Shown: piece after piece, positions 46,416 to 55,693 of the stretch
Layout: the number at the start of each line of letters is the position of its first letter
How positions within the stretch are numbered: position 1 is the first letter of the stretch
Assembly: GCF_014280965.1 (NCBI RefSeq)
Contig: NZ_JACODZ010000001.1
Coordinates: 62,001 to 126,000, forward strand
Direction: 5' to 3'
Origin: Echinicola salinicaeni
GTDB taxonomy: Bacteria > Bacteroidota > Bacteroidia > Cytophagales > Cyclobacteriaceae
Length of the DNA: 64,000 nucleotides
Notes under the pieces: generated by a model
The model's database searches: none
What the model was told of the DNA's origin: nothing
Seen by the model: the letters and a program-made list of their open reading frames with translations, nothing else
Program-made: the position numbers and the translations under genes

Positions 46416-49235
46416 ATGCCTAAAGATAATAGCATTAAACATGTACTGATCATTGGAAGTGGTCCAATCATAATTGGCCAGGCCTGTGAGTTTGATTATT
46501 CAGGATCTCAAGCAGCGAGATCTTTAAGAGAAGAGGGCGTCACTGTGACCCTTATCAACTCCAATCCGGCAACCATTATGACTGATCCGGTTACTGCAGA
46601 CAATGTTTACCTGCTTCCCTTGGAGAAAAAATCCATTGTAAAAATCCTGACTGATCATCCGGATATTGACTGTGTACTTCCTACCATGGGTGGTCAAACA
46701 GCATTAAACTTAGCCATTGAGGCCGATCAAGCCGGAATCTGGGAAAAGTTTAATGTGAGAATGATCGGTGTCGATATCGATGCCATCGAAACTGCAGAAA
46801 ACCGTGAGAAGTTCAAGGCCTTAATGGAAGAGCTTAATGTAGGGGTTTGTGTTGGTAAAACAGCTACTTCCTTCCTCCAAGGTAAGGAAATTGCCCAGGA
46901 AATCGGTTTCCCATTAGTTATTAGACCTTCCTATACCCTAGGCGGTACCGGTGGTGGTTTCGTAGAAAAAGAAGAAGATTTTGAAAAAGCCCTTATGAGT
47001 GGGCTTAAGGCCTCTCCAACCCACGAGGTATTGATCGAACAAAGTATCCTAGGTTGGAAAGAATATGAGCTTGAAGTACTTCGTGATAGTATAGGCAATA
47101 TGATTGTTGTTTGTTCTATTGAAAACTTCGACCCAATGGGGGTTCACACTGGTGACTCTATCACTGTTGCCCCAGCGATGACACTTCCAGATCCTGTTTA
47201 CCAGGAAATGAGGAGTTTGGCCATCAAGATGATGAATGGTATTGGAAACTTTGCAGGTGGATGTAACGTGCAGTTCTCTGTTAGCCCTGACAACCAGACC
47301 ATAATTGGTATTGAGATCAATCCTAGGGTATCTCGTTCATCAGCATTGGCTTCTAAAGCTACAGGTTACCCGATTGCAAAAGTAGCTGCCAAACTAGCTA
47401 TGGGGTATAATTTGGATGAGCTGCCTAATTCAATTACCGGAACAACTTCCGCTTTCTTTGAGCCAGCCATTGACTATGTGATTGTTAAGATTCCTAGATG
47501 GAATTTTGATAAGTTCAAAGGGTCTGATCGTAAATTAGGTCTTTCCATGAAAGCAGTAGGTGAGGTAATGGGAATTGGTAGGAATTTCCAAGAGGCCTTG
47601 CAAAAAGCCTGTCAGTCACTGGAGATCAAGAGAAATGGTCTTGGTGCTGATGGTAAAGAGTTAAAGAACCAAGATCAGATTCTATATAGCTTGGAGCACC
47701 CGAGCTGGAATCGTCTTTTCCATATTTATGATGCCTTTAAATTAGGTATCTCTTTTAGAACTATCCAAGATTTAACCAAAATCGATAAGTGGTTCTTGAA
47801 GCAAATCGAGGAATTGGTACACTTAGACATTACCTTGGACAAGTACACTTTGGATACTATTCCTAAGGATTTGATGGTGATGGCAAAACACAAAGGTTAT
47901 GCTGATCGTCAGATTGCCCATCTTTTGGGTTGCTTGGAGAGTGAGGTCTTCAAGAAGCGTAGAGACGAAATGGGTATCAAGCGTGTGTATAAACTGGTGG
48001 ATACTTGTGCGGCTGAATTTGAAGCACAGACACCGTACTATTACTCTTCTTTTGGAGAGGAAAATGAATCTATCTCAAGTGATAAAAAGAAGGTCATTGT
48101 ATTAGGTTCTGGTCCTAACCGAGTTGGTCAAGGTATTGAGTTTGATTATTCTTGCGTTCACGGTGTATTGGCGGCAAAAGAGTGCGGTTATGAAACCATC
48201 ATGATCAACTGTAACCCTGAGACTGTTTCCACTGACTTTGATATTGCAGATAAGCTTTATTTTGAACCAGTATTCTGGGAGCATATCTATGAAATCATTC
48301 TTCATGAAAAGCCTGAGGGCGTAATTGTTCAGTTAGGTGGACAGACTGCTCTTAAGTTGGCTGAGAAATTGGAAAAATACGGTGTTAAGATCTTGGGTAC
48401 AAGCTTTGAAGCTTTAGATCTTGCTGAAGACCGTGGAGAATTTTCTGCCTTATTGAAAGAAAACGAGGTTCCTTATCCAGAGTTTGGAACTATTCATAAT
48501 ACAGATGAAGCCCTTGAGCTTTGTAAAACTATCGGATTCCCCTTATTGGTGAGACCTTCTTATGTATTGGGTGGTCAGGGAATGAAGATTGTGATTAATG
48601 AGAAGGAGCTTGAGCAGCATGTAGTAGAAGTATTGAAGGATATTCCAGATAATGAGATTCTTCTGGATCATTTCCTTGAGGGGGCTATCGAGGCTGAAGC
48701 GGATGCGATCTGTGATGGTGAAAATGTATATATCATTGGTATCATGCAGCATATTGAGCCTGCAGGAATTCACTCAGGTGACTCATACGCAGTATTGCCT
48801 CCATATAACTTGGGTGACTTGGTAGTAAGACAAATTGAGACTTTTACAGAGAAAATAGCCTTGGCATTGAAAACTGTAGGTCTGATCAATATTCAGTTTG
48901 CGATCAAGGATGATAAAGTATATGTGATCGAGGCTAACCCAAGAGCATCTAGGACTGTGCCGTTTATTTGTAAGGCTTATCAAGAACCTTATGTGAATTA
49001 TGCCGTAAAAGTGATGTTGGGTGCCAATAAAGTGACCGACTTTAAGTTCAATCCTACTAAGAAAGGATATGCAATCAAAGAGCCGGTGTTCTCTTTCCAT
49101 AAGTTTCCTAACGTCAATAAAGAATTAGGTCCTGAGATGAAATCTACGGGAGAGGCCATCTATTTTATTGATGATTTAATGGATGATTACTTCTTAAAGA
49201 TTTATGCTGAGAGGAACCTATATCTGAGTAGATAA
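46416..49235 (+). CDS. carB: Carbamoyl-phosphate synthase large subunit, lacking the allosteric domain
   Basis: CarB makes carbamoyl phosphate for arginine and pyrimidine synthesis. The 939 residues hold both ATP-grasp halves, each opening with a Rossmann-like pre-ATP region (GSGPIIIGQACEFDYSG near 14; GSGPNRVGQGIEFDYS near 566), and conserved INPRVSRSSALASKATGYPIA. The protein ends about residue 939 after MDDYFLKIYAERNLYLSR. Full CarB proteins continue to about 1,070 with an MGS-like allosteric domain that binds UMP and ornithine. That domain is absent here and the sequence after the stop does not encode it. carA is not in the window. Confidence 0.96.
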   Translation: MPKDNSIKHVLIIGSGPIIIGQACEFDYSGSQAARSLREEGVTVTLINSNPATIMTDPVTADNVYLLPLEKKSIVKILTDHPDIDCVLPTMGGQTALNLAIEADQAGIWEKFNVRMIGVDIDAIETAENREKFKALMEELNVGVCVGKTATSFLQGKEIAQEIGFPLVIRPSYTLGGTGGGFVEKEEDFEKALMSGLKASPTHEVLIEQSILGWKEYELEVLRDSIGNMIVVCSIENFDPMGVHTGDSITVAPAMTLPDPVYQEMRSLAIKMMNGIGNFAGGCNVQFSVSPDNQTIIGIEINPRVSRSSALASKATGYPIAKVAAKLAMGYNLDELPNSITGTTSAFFEPAIDYVIVKIPRWNFDKFKGSDRKLGLSMKAVGEVMGIGRNFQEALQKACQSLEIKRNGLGADGKELKNQDQILYSLEHPSWNRLFHIYDAFKLGISFRTIQDLTKIDKWFLKQIEELVHLDITLDKYTLDTIPKDLMVMAKHKGYADRQIAHLLGCLESEVFKKRRDEMGIKRVYKLVDTCAAEFEAQTPYYYSSFGEENESISSDKKKVIVLGSGPNRVGQGIEFDYSCVHGVLAAKECGYETIMINCNPETVSTDFDIADKLYFEPVFWEHIYEIILHEKPEGVIVQLGGQTALKLAEKLEKYGVKILGTSFEALDLAEDRGEFSALLKENEVPYPEFGTIHNTDEALELCKTIGFPLLVRPSYVLGGQGMKIVINEKELEQHVVEVLKDIPDNEILLDHFLEGAIEAEADAICDGENVYIIGIMQHIEPAGIHSGDSYAVLPPYNLGDLVVRQIETFTEKIALALKTVGLINIQFAIKDDKVYVIEANPRASRTVPFICKAYQEPYVNYAVKVMLGANKVTDFKFNPTKKGYAIKEPVFSFHKFPNVNKELGPEMKSTGEAIYFIDDLMDDYFLKIYAERNLYLSR

Positions 49236-49258
49236 TTTGTAATTAAATTCAATTCGCT

Positions 49259-49513
49259 TTGAAGTATATCATATTAATTCTTTGTATCGGTTGGTTGTTT
49301 GGACAGCTTTTCCGATACTTTTTAAGATCCAAATTGGGGCAATTTGCTCAGCAGGTAAAAGCTGCTGCTAGAGAAGAGCAAAGGACTCAGCAGCGGGCGG
49401 AAAAGGATAATGGAGAAATCCATGTAGACTATGTGCCCAAGGAATATCAAAAGAGAAGTAAGAAAGATATTCGAGGCGGTGAATATGTCGATTATGAAGA
49501 GGTGAAGGATTGA
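49259..49513 (+). CDS. DUF4834-like small membrane protein
   Basis: An 84-residue protein with a single N-terminal membrane segment (about 3-18) and a basic, Gln/Arg-rich cytoplasmic tail that ends in acidic residues, with IHVDYVPKEYQKR. The layout suits the DUF4834 family common in Bacteroidota; the function is unknown. The only possible start is a TTG at 49259, since the frame has no ATG after an upstream TAA at 49244. It lies 23 bases after carB and probably shares its transcript. A strong terminator follows. Confidence 0.65.
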   Translation: MKYIILILCIGWLFGQLFRYFLRSKLGQFAQQVKAAAREEQRTQQRAEKDNGEIHVDYVPKEYQKRSKKDIRGGEYVDYEEVKD

Positions 49514-49554
49514 TTAATCCTCGCGCTTTAGATATAAAATTTTAAGTAATTTAG

Positions 49555-49587
49555 AAAGAGTCCCCTAAATAGGGGGCTCTTTTTTTT
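49555..49587 (+). terminator. Terminator after the carB unit
   Basis: AAAGAGTCCCCT and AGGGGGCTCTTT enclose AAAT with one wobble, followed by a T run. Confidence 0.92.
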
Positions 49588-49693
49588 GAACTATAATGAA
49601 TTGATGTTTGACTTTTGAAGGATATTTGGCAATTTGTGGAGTTAGCCGCATGTCAGTATTCAATCATTTTCTAATTTCTAAGGTCAATTATCA

Positions 49694-50809
49694 ATGAAAA
49701 AAATCTACTTAATAACTTTATTATTCATCTTTATCATTACTGCTCAGGTTGCCTACTCTCAAGGATGTGTGGCTATTCGCGGTTTTTCAGCTTGTAATGG
49801 GCAAGTCGGGTCACAAGCATTCTTGCCAAAAGGGGAGTGGTTGATCAATGGGAATTTTAGGTATTTCCATTCCTTCAGACATTTTAGAGGTCATGAAGAA
49901 GAAACCAATAGGGTAGAGGAAGGGACAGAAGTGATCAATGATTCCTATTTCTTTGATGCATCCGTTTCCTATGGTTTTAGCGATAGGTTGTATGGTTCAT
50001 TGATATTGCCAATAGTTTATCATGAGCGATCTTCCATGTATGAGCATGGGGGAAATCCTCCAAATGGCCTGGGTGACCGTCATAAAACTTATTCAAGTGG
50101 ACTTGGTGATGTACGGTTGAGTGCTTCTTATTGGGTGTTGAACCCTGATAAGAATTCCAAAGGCAATTTTTCTGTGGGACTGGGACTAAAGTTACCCACT
50201 GGAGATTATGGCGCGACCAGTACTTTTTATAACCAGGGAGAAAATAGGGATGAAACTTTGGAGCTGACAGTGGACCAGTCCATTCAGCCTGGAGATGGTG
50301 GTTTTGGTGGAACTTTGGAGCTTCAGGGCTATAGAATGCTTTCGCACAGTTTTATGTTGAATGGAAGCTTTTTTTATCTGGCTAATCCCAGAGAAACCAA
50401 TGGAGAATCTTCTAGAAATAGAGGGACTGAATTTTCTGTTCCTGATCAATATGCTGTTCGTTTGGGGGCTACCTACATTAGCGCAGTGCCAGGATTAAGT
50501 TTTTATTTGGGAGGGAGATATGAATGTATTCCTGTTTATGATTTAATTGGAGGAAGTGACGGGTTTAGAAGGCCTGGTTATGCTTTATCTGTAGAGCCAG
50601 GTATAAATTATGCCAAAAATAAGTTCTCGATTAATGTGAATGTGCCAATAGCCTTAGAAAGGAACAGGACAAGAAGTTATTTGGATATTCAGAATACCAC
50701 ACCCGATAGGTATAGACATGGCGATGCCGCCTTTGCAGATTACTTGATTAATATTGGTTTTGCTTGGAGGATTACTAAAAAGATATCTGAGCCTTTTCAC
50801 AGCATGTAA
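49694..50809 (+). CDS. Outer-membrane beta-barrel protein of unknown function
   Basis: A 371-residue predicted outer-membrane protein. A signal peptide (about 1-22, ending AYSQ) is followed by regular amphipathic strands such as GKGNFSVGLGLKLPTGDYG and FYLGGRYECIP. Two cysteines lie in the mature start QGCVAIRGFSACNG. The overall pattern resembles the transporter-like group annotated as meta-pathway of phenol degradation (FadL-like), where SGLGDVRL-type stretches are typical; that link is weak. No neighbour suggests a substrate. Confidence 0.7.
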   Translation: MKKIYLITLLFIFIITAQVAYSQGCVAIRGFSACNGQVGSQAFLPKGEWLINGNFRYFHSFRHFRGHEEETNRVEEGTEVINDSYFFDASVSYGFSDRLYGSLILPIVYHERSSMYEHGGNPPNGLGDRHKTYSSGLGDVRLSASYWVLNPDKNSKGNFSVGLGLKLPTGDYGATSTFYNQGENRDETLELTVDQSIQPGDGGFGGTLELQGYRMLSHSFMLNGSFFYLANPRETNGESSRNRGTEFSVPDQYAVRLGATYISAVPGLSFYLGGRYECIPVYDLIGGSDGFRRPGYALSVEPGINYAKNKFSINVNVPIALERNRTRSYLDIQNTTPDRYRHGDAAFADYLINIGFAWRITKKISEPFHSM

Positions 50810-50830
50810 GAATGCTTAATTGATTTCAGG

Positions 50831-50863
50831 AAAATGGGGGTAATTGTTTATTTGCCCCCATTT
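50831..50863. terminator. Bidirectional terminator between two envelope genes
   Basis: AAATGGGGG (50832-50840) and CCCCCATTT (50855-50863) form a perfect 9-bp stem. The T tracts are short. The stop codon of the minus-strand metalloprotease lies in the loop. Confidence 0.65.
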
Positions 50864-51624
50864 GCTATAAGGTCATTATGACAGTTTTGATCAAGGTTGG
50901 GTATACCATTGTTGACTGTGTTGTGAAGGATATTGGTTTCTACCGCCCAGTACATTAAACAGTCCTTATTGTTGCAATGGTGTTCATGCTCTTCATCTTC
51001 ATGTTCTACTTGCATATTGGAGCCAAGGTTTACCAAGCCCATCAAGTGTCCAAGTTCATGCAGCAAAACCGTGCTCTCTAATTTCTCCTTACTTGGTTTA
51101 CCCACACGTCCTGAGTTTTCTAATATTCTTTGTCCCATTAGTGCAAGAGAGGTATTTCTATGGGAGATTCCCAGGCTAAATTCAGTATCGGTATCCTGAT
51201 CAAAATATCCATCTACTATTAAGATATACATTCCTAGCGCTGAGCCTGTATTATAACTGCTTCTATTATTGTCTTCTATTTCTCTTATTTCATCAAGCGT
51301 GTAGTTCTCTTGCCCCATGGCAGGAATGGACTTGATAATTATATTAATTCCTACAGGTTTATTTACCAGGCTCTCCATCCAATTTACAATCGTGCCTATT
51401 GATGTTTGGTTTGGAGGAAATCCTTCCATGTATTGGATTTCAAGGTCAATGCTGGAAAATTTATTTGCGGAAAGAATTTCATTGGAAGAAGCTCCTATAC
51501 CTCTTTTGGCAGCTTTGATGCTTTCAATTCTTTCATCGACTTCCCTGTCTGTAAAGCAGGAGGTAAAGACAAAAGCAACAAAGATAAATAAGAAGAAATG
51601 AGTGCTAAGAAGGTTTCTGTTCAC
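50848..51624 (-). CDS. Lipoprotein with a metzincin-like zinc protease motif
   Basis: A 258-residue lipoprotein (lipobox ending C23, then TDREVDERIE). The zinc-binding stretch HELGHLMGLVN at 189-199 follows the metzincin HExxHxxGxx(H/D) pattern but has Asn in the third ligand place. A His/Glu-rich loop (EHEDEEHEHH, 207-216) follows and then CNNKDCLMYW with a methionine-turn candidate M224. A related Bacteroidota group is annotated as membrane metalloprotease. One of the loop histidines could be the third ligand. The gene points towards the barrel protein and has no operon partner. Confidence 0.8.
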   Translation of the reverse strand: MNRNLLSTHFFLFIFVAFVFTSCFTDREVDERIESIKAAKRGIGASSNEILSANKFSSIDLEIQYMEGFPPNQTSIGTIVNWMESLVNKPVGINIIIKSIPAMGQENYTLDEIREIEDNNRSSYNTGSALGMYILIVDGYFDQDTDTEFSLGISHRNTSLALMGQRILENSGRVGKPSKEKLESTVLLHELGHLMGLVNLGSNMQVEHEDEEHEHHCNNKDCLMYWAVETNILHNTVNNGIPNLDQNCHNDLIANGGK

Positions 51625-51697
51625 TATTTATTTTATAAGATGATCGATGTAAATATCAGTCTATTAATTGATTAAGCTGCAAATATACCTACTTTTT

Positions 51698-53341
51698 CTA
51701 TTTAATAGAATTTCCTGTTTCGGGAATGGGAGATTTTTCTTCCAAACTTTTTTTGGCAAGGATAATCAAAACAATAGAAAGTACGAATAAAATTGCTGCA
51801 ATAACCGAAAGCACATAAGCTTCTTCTTGGAAATTTTTCCACGCAAAAATCCCAAGTGATGTCAATGTCACTGTAAACATGAAAAACATAGGAATCAGAA
51901 CGAAGGTAGCATTGACATTAATATTTATAAGCCAAACGGCGATGGCTAGCAAAGCCAGTGCAGCTAATAGTTGATTGGCTGAACCAAAAATTGGCCATAA
52001 GGTGGTAAAGCCTCCAGAACGTATCAATAATATTGAAAGAACGACCACTATGCCAGTGCTCAAAAATCTATTTTCAGATAATTGCTTGCCGACAGGGTTT
52101 TCTACCCCTTCGAAATATTCCTGTAGGGTAAACCTTGCCAATCTAGTACAGGTATCCAGTGTAGTTAGGGCAAATGCAGACACCGTGAGTGCGACGAAAC
52201 TGACAGCCATTTGTTCTGGGATGCCCAAGGTGGCCATCATAGATCCCAAGCCATCGGAAAACATGGTGACAGGGCCTTTCAAACTTAAGTTACTTGCATA
52301 TTCCTCTCTACTGAGAATAATGACTGCGGCCACTGAAATGATGGCCAAAAATGATTCAATCAACATTCCTCCAAAGCCAACTACTTTAGCATCTCCTTCT
52401 TTGTCAATTTGTTTGGAAGTTGTTCCTGAAGCTACTAAGGAGTGAAAGCCACTTATGGCTCCACAGGCTATAGTGACAAAAAGCACAGGAAATAAATAGC
52501 CCAGGTTTTCTGAAGTGATATTTACTTGGGTATCCATTTTGATTTCTGGATTGGCATATAAAATACCGATGGTAGCAAAAATGATCAATCCATACAGTAA
52601 GAAACTATTGAGGTAATCTCTTGGCTGCAGTAATAGAGAAACTGGTGTTACTGACGCTATAAAAGCATAGGCCAGCAAAATATAAAGCCAGAGCTCATAA
52701 TTAAGCTCGAAGGGAATTTGCATGCCTAGGTAAACAAAATAATACATTAAGGATACGCCAATGAGCGATATAATGATAAATAGGCTTTTTTTATCTGCCA
52801 CAAATTTGTTGACAATACCAAATACTACGGCTAATCCAATAAAGAGGATAGAGGCAGAAGCCACTCCCGGATTATTGATAAATGTTTTGGCAATGATATC
52901 TGCAAATACAGCTATAACCAGAATCAGGGTAGAAAAGCTAAAAATCATAAACAGCTGCTTTCCTTTATAGCCAATATTGTTCTTGATAATGGTCCCTATG
53001 GATTTACCCTGATTTCTCATGGAAGCGATCATACTTCCCAAATCGTGGACAGCACCGAAGAAAATCCCCCCAACCAAGATCCATATGATGGCAGGAATCC
53101 AACCAAAGGTTACGGCAATAATAGGACCTACTATAGGGCCTGCGCCTGCAATGGAGGCAAAATGGTGTCCTAATACAACAATGGGTTTGCTGGGGACATA
53201 ATCTACTCCATCCCTATATTGGTGAGAAGGGGTTCGGTTTTTGTCATTGATATTAAATTTTTTGAAAACATATTTACCATAAAGTAAATATGCTCCTAAA
53301 AGTATAATCCCAGACAATAATAGGATAGCGGGTAGGGTCAT
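51698..53341 (-). CDS. cstA: Carbon starvation protein CstA family transporter
   Basis: A 547-residue inner-membrane protein with about 14 hydrophobic segments. CstA-family features include HHFASIAGAGPIVGP near 58-72, GGIFFGAVHDLGSMIASMRN near 92 and an interior SGFHSLVASGTTSKQ near 297. Family members import peptides or pyruvate under carbon limitation. This one is shorter than E. coli CstA (about 700), as in many Bacteroidota. A tandem palindrome (53386-53405) lies 45 bases upstream of its start codon. It is transcribed away from the MscS gene. Confidence 0.92.
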   Translation of the reverse strand: MTLPAILLLSGIILLGAYLLYGKYVFKKFNINDKNRTPSHQYRDGVDYVPSKPIVVLGHHFASIAGAGPIVGPIIAVTFGWIPAIIWILVGGIFFGAVHDLGSMIASMRNQGKSIGTIIKNNIGYKGKQLFMIFSFSTLILVIAVFADIIAKTFINNPGVASASILFIGLAVVFGIVNKFVADKKSLFIIISLIGVSLMYYFVYLGMQIPFELNYELWLYILLAYAFIASVTPVSLLLQPRDYLNSFLLYGLIIFATIGILYANPEIKMDTQVNITSENLGYLFPVLFVTIACGAISGFHSLVASGTTSKQIDKEGDAKVVGFGGMLIESFLAIISVAAVIILSREEYASNLSLKGPVTMFSDGLGSMMATLGIPEQMAVSFVALTVSAFALTTLDTCTRLARFTLQEYFEGVENPVGKQLSENRFLSTGIVVVLSILLIRSGGFTTLWPIFGSANQLLAALALLAIAVWLININVNATFVLIPMFFMFTVTLTSLGIFAWKNFQEEAYVLSVIAAILFVLSIVLIILAKKSLEEKSPIPETGNSIK

Positions 53342-53385
53342 AATGTATTTTTGGATTTATTGTTTCTTCTATATATATTATAACG

Positions 53386-53405
53386 AAACTTAAGTTTACT
53401 TAAGT
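53386..53405. promoter_or_regulatory. Tandem palindromes upstream of cstA
   Basis: Two copies of ACTTAAGT (53388-53395 and 53398-53405) are spaced by TT, with a 10-base period, one helical turn. The first is part of the 12-base palindrome AAACTTAAGTTT (53386-53397). It is a good operator candidate for cstA or the divergent mscS-type gene. Confidence 0.5.
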
Positions 53406-53565
53406 CCTTCGTTTGGTTTTTTCATATAATCAACAAATGTAATTAATCTCCGCTTTCCTTCAATATACCACGAGGACAAGTGGTGTAAAATCTTAGAGTT
53501 TACTCGCAATTATTATCACGGCCCGGTAACCTTCCTTATTCCTTGATCACTTAAATGCTATTAAG

Positions 53566-54633
53566 ATGAATGACAAGATTGTATTTGTATCTATCTCAAT
53601 TGGATTGCTATTGTGTGCCCATTTGGTGATCTGGTTGTCCTTTACCTCGTTGGTCAAAAGATTTTATAAGCCTCAGTCTGATGCGGGCAGAAAATCCATT
53701 CAGGGATTGTCCAATTCCTTGAAGTGGGGTCTGTTTTTTCTGCTTTTTCCATTATTGGAATCCAAGTTTTCGCCAGAGGATTGGAGCTATATCAGTCAAT
53801 TTAAAATTTTTCAGATTTTGTTTTATGTTAATTTAGCTTGGGTACTCATTGCGCTTACTGCATTATTAAAGTATTATTTTTTGGAGCATCATTCCTTTAT
53901 CAAAACCGACAACTTAAAGGAAAGGAGGATGCATACTCAGGTGAGCTTTATACAGAAAATTATAGTAGTGGTCATAGTGATTGTGGCTTTTTCTTTTGTG
54001 ATGATGAGTTTTGAGTCAGCCCGAAAAGCTGGACAAGGTATTCTGGCATCAGCAGGGGTGGCTGGTATAATCATTGGTTTGGCAGCACAAAAGTCCATAG
54101 CTAATTTACTAGCTGGATTTCAAATAGCTTTTACACAGCCCATTCGAATAGATGATGTGGTCGTCGTCGAAGGAGAGTGGGGGAAGATTGAGGAAATCAA
54201 CCTGACCTATGTGGTGGTTTGTATTTGGGATCAGCGTCGACTTGTATTGCCGATTTATTATTTTCTGGAAAAGCCTTTTCAAAACTGGACGAGGACTACG
54301 GCTGATATTTGGGGAACGGTTTTTTTATATGTAGATCCTACCATTCCTGTTTTGGATTTGAAGGATAAGCTCAAACAAATTCTGGATAATACGGATTTGT
54401 GGGATGGAAAGGTTCAGGTGCTTCAAGTTACTGATATGAAATCTACCGTATTGGAATTGAGGTGTTTGATGAGTGCAAAAGACAGTCCTTCAGCTTTTGA
54501 TTTACGGTGTTTGGTGAGGGAGCAAATGATACACTATATTCAAGAAAAATATCCTGAATCATTGCCCAAAACCCGGGTTTTGATGGACAGAATGGAAGAA
54601 ACCGAATCTATAGAAAATGGTCGTCCGAAATGA
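53566..54633 (+). CDS. Mechanosensitive ion channel, MscS family
   Basis: A 355-residue membrane protein that opens on membrane tension to release solutes. Four or five hydrophobic segments lie within residues 1-190. The pore helix and following beta domain are in ILASAGVAGIIIGLAAQKSIANLLAGFQIAFTQPIRIDDVV (about 160-200), the hallmark of the family. The IEEINLTYVVVCIWDQRRLVLPIYYF segment is the MscS beta domain. A soluble C-terminal region follows. It forms its own unit and is divergent from cstA. Confidence 0.93.
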   Translation: MNDKIVFVSISIGLLLCAHLVIWLSFTSLVKRFYKPQSDAGRKSIQGLSNSLKWGLFFLLFPLLESKFSPEDWSYISQFKIFQILFYVNLAWVLIALTALLKYYFLEHHSFIKTDNLKERRMHTQVSFIQKIIVVVIVIVAFSFVMMSFESARKAGQGILASAGVAGIIIGLAAQKSIANLLAGFQIAFTQPIRIDDVVVVEGEWGKIEEINLTYVVVCIWDQRRLVLPIYYFLEKPFQNWTRTTADIWGTVFLYVDPTIPVLDLKDKLKQILDNTDLWDGKVQVLQVTDMKSTVLELRCLMSAKDSPSAFDLRCLVREQMIHYIQEKYPESLPKTRVLMDRMEETESIENGRPK

Positions 54634-54671
54634 GAAAGCAACATTTCATTTTATTTAACGGATAATACCTA

Positions 54672-54679
54672 TAAATTTG
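54672..54679 (+). promoter_or_regulatory. Candidate -7 box (TAAATTTG) of accD
   Basis: It matches TAnnTTTG and lies 41 bases upstream of the accD ATG. Confidence 0.4.
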
Positions 54680-54719
54680 TAGTCCCTGAAAAGAAATTTT
54701 CAGCCTTAAAATACAACAT

Positions 54720-55562
54720 ATGGCTTGGTTTAAGAGAAAAGACGCAGGAATTAAAACTTCCACTCAAGAGAAGAAAGACGCCCCAGATGGCCTTTGGTTT
54801 AAGACGCCAAAGGGAAATATCATCCACACCCGTGAATTGAAGAACAATGCATTTGTGTGTCCTGATGATGATTATCACGTTAAAATAGGGTCTAAGGAAT
54901 ATTTTGAGATTTTATTTGATGACAACAAGTTCCAAGAGCTTGATGCCGAAATGACCTCTGGTGATCCATTGAATTTTGTGGACAGCAAACCTTATACTTC
55001 AAGGATTGAAGCTACTATCAATAAAACCGGATTAAAAGATGCTGTTCGTTCCGGAGTAGGTAAAATCAATGGGCAGGATATTGTGATTGCTTCCATGGAC
55101 TTTAGCTTTATAGGTGGTTCTATGGGGTCTGTAGTGGGTGAAAAAATTGCTAGGGCGATAGATCATTCCCTAAAAAACAAAATTCCATTTTTGATGATCT
55201 CCAAGTCTGGAGGTGCCAGAATGATGGAGGCAGGTTTTAGTTTGATGCAAATGGCTAAGACTTCTGCAAAATTAGCTTTATTGGACGAAGCAAAAATCCC
55301 TTATATTTCATTGGTGACAGATCCTACTACTGGTGGGGTGACTGCCTCCTATGCAATGTTAGGTGATTTTAATATTGCCGAACCAGGAGCCTTGATTGGT
55401 TTTGCCGGTCCAAGGGTAATTCGTGAAACAATCGGTAAAGATCTTCCAAAAGGATTCCAAAGTGCAGAATTTGTATTGGAACATGGCTTCTTGGATTTTA
55501 TTGTTGATAGAAGGCAGCTTAAAACAAGGCTTTCAACTTTGCTTAAACTATTGAGCAATTAA
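54720..55562 (+). CDS. accD: Acetyl-CoA carboxylase carboxyltransferase subunit beta, without zinc-ribbon cysteines
   Basis: AccD with AccA transfers the carboxyl group from biotin to acetyl-CoA, the first step of fatty acid synthesis. The 280 residues match the family, with [19 protein letters not shown] near 130 and [20 protein letters not shown] near 160, then [20 protein letters not shown]. The N-terminal zinc ribbon is changed: the C-x2-C-x14-17-C-x2-C ligands map to T29, G32, C47 and D50, so only one cysteine remains. The surrounding fold sequence [16 protein letters not shown] is otherwise conserved. accA is not adjacent. Confidence 0.95.
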   Translation: MAWFKRKDAGIKTSTQEKKDAPDGLWFKTPKGNIIHTRELKNNAFVCPDDDYHVKIGSKEYFEILFDDNKFQELDAEMTSGDPLNFVDSKPYTSRIEATINKTGLKDAVRSGVGKINGQDIVIASMDFSFIGGSMGSVVGEKIARAIDHSLKNKIPFLMISKSGGARMMEAGFSLMQMAKTSAKLALLDEAKIPYISLVTDPTTGGVTASYAMLGDFNIAEPGALIGFAGPRVIRETIGKDLPKGFQSAEFVLEHGFLDFIVDRRQLKTRLSTLLKLLSN

Positions 55563-55628
55563 TTGGTTGTGTATATAAATTAAAGTTAAAATTTACCTGA
55601 ACGGTCTCCGATTTTAGGGAATATTAAA

Positions 55629-55636
55629 TATATTTG
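55629..55636 (+). promoter_or_regulatory. Candidate -7 box (TATATTTG) of nqrF
   Basis: It matches TAnnTTTG, 58 bases upstream of the nqrF ATG, which suggests nqrF is transcribed on its own. Confidence 0.4.
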
Positions 55637-55693
55637 TGTGCCTCAAATGAGGTGCTTGATATACTGAAAGAGAACTAGAAAAAGCATTATTAA

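Noticed and set aside
51975-52445. 156-codon ORF antisense to cstA
   Set aside because: It lies opposite conserved membrane segments of CstA and has no signal or family pattern.
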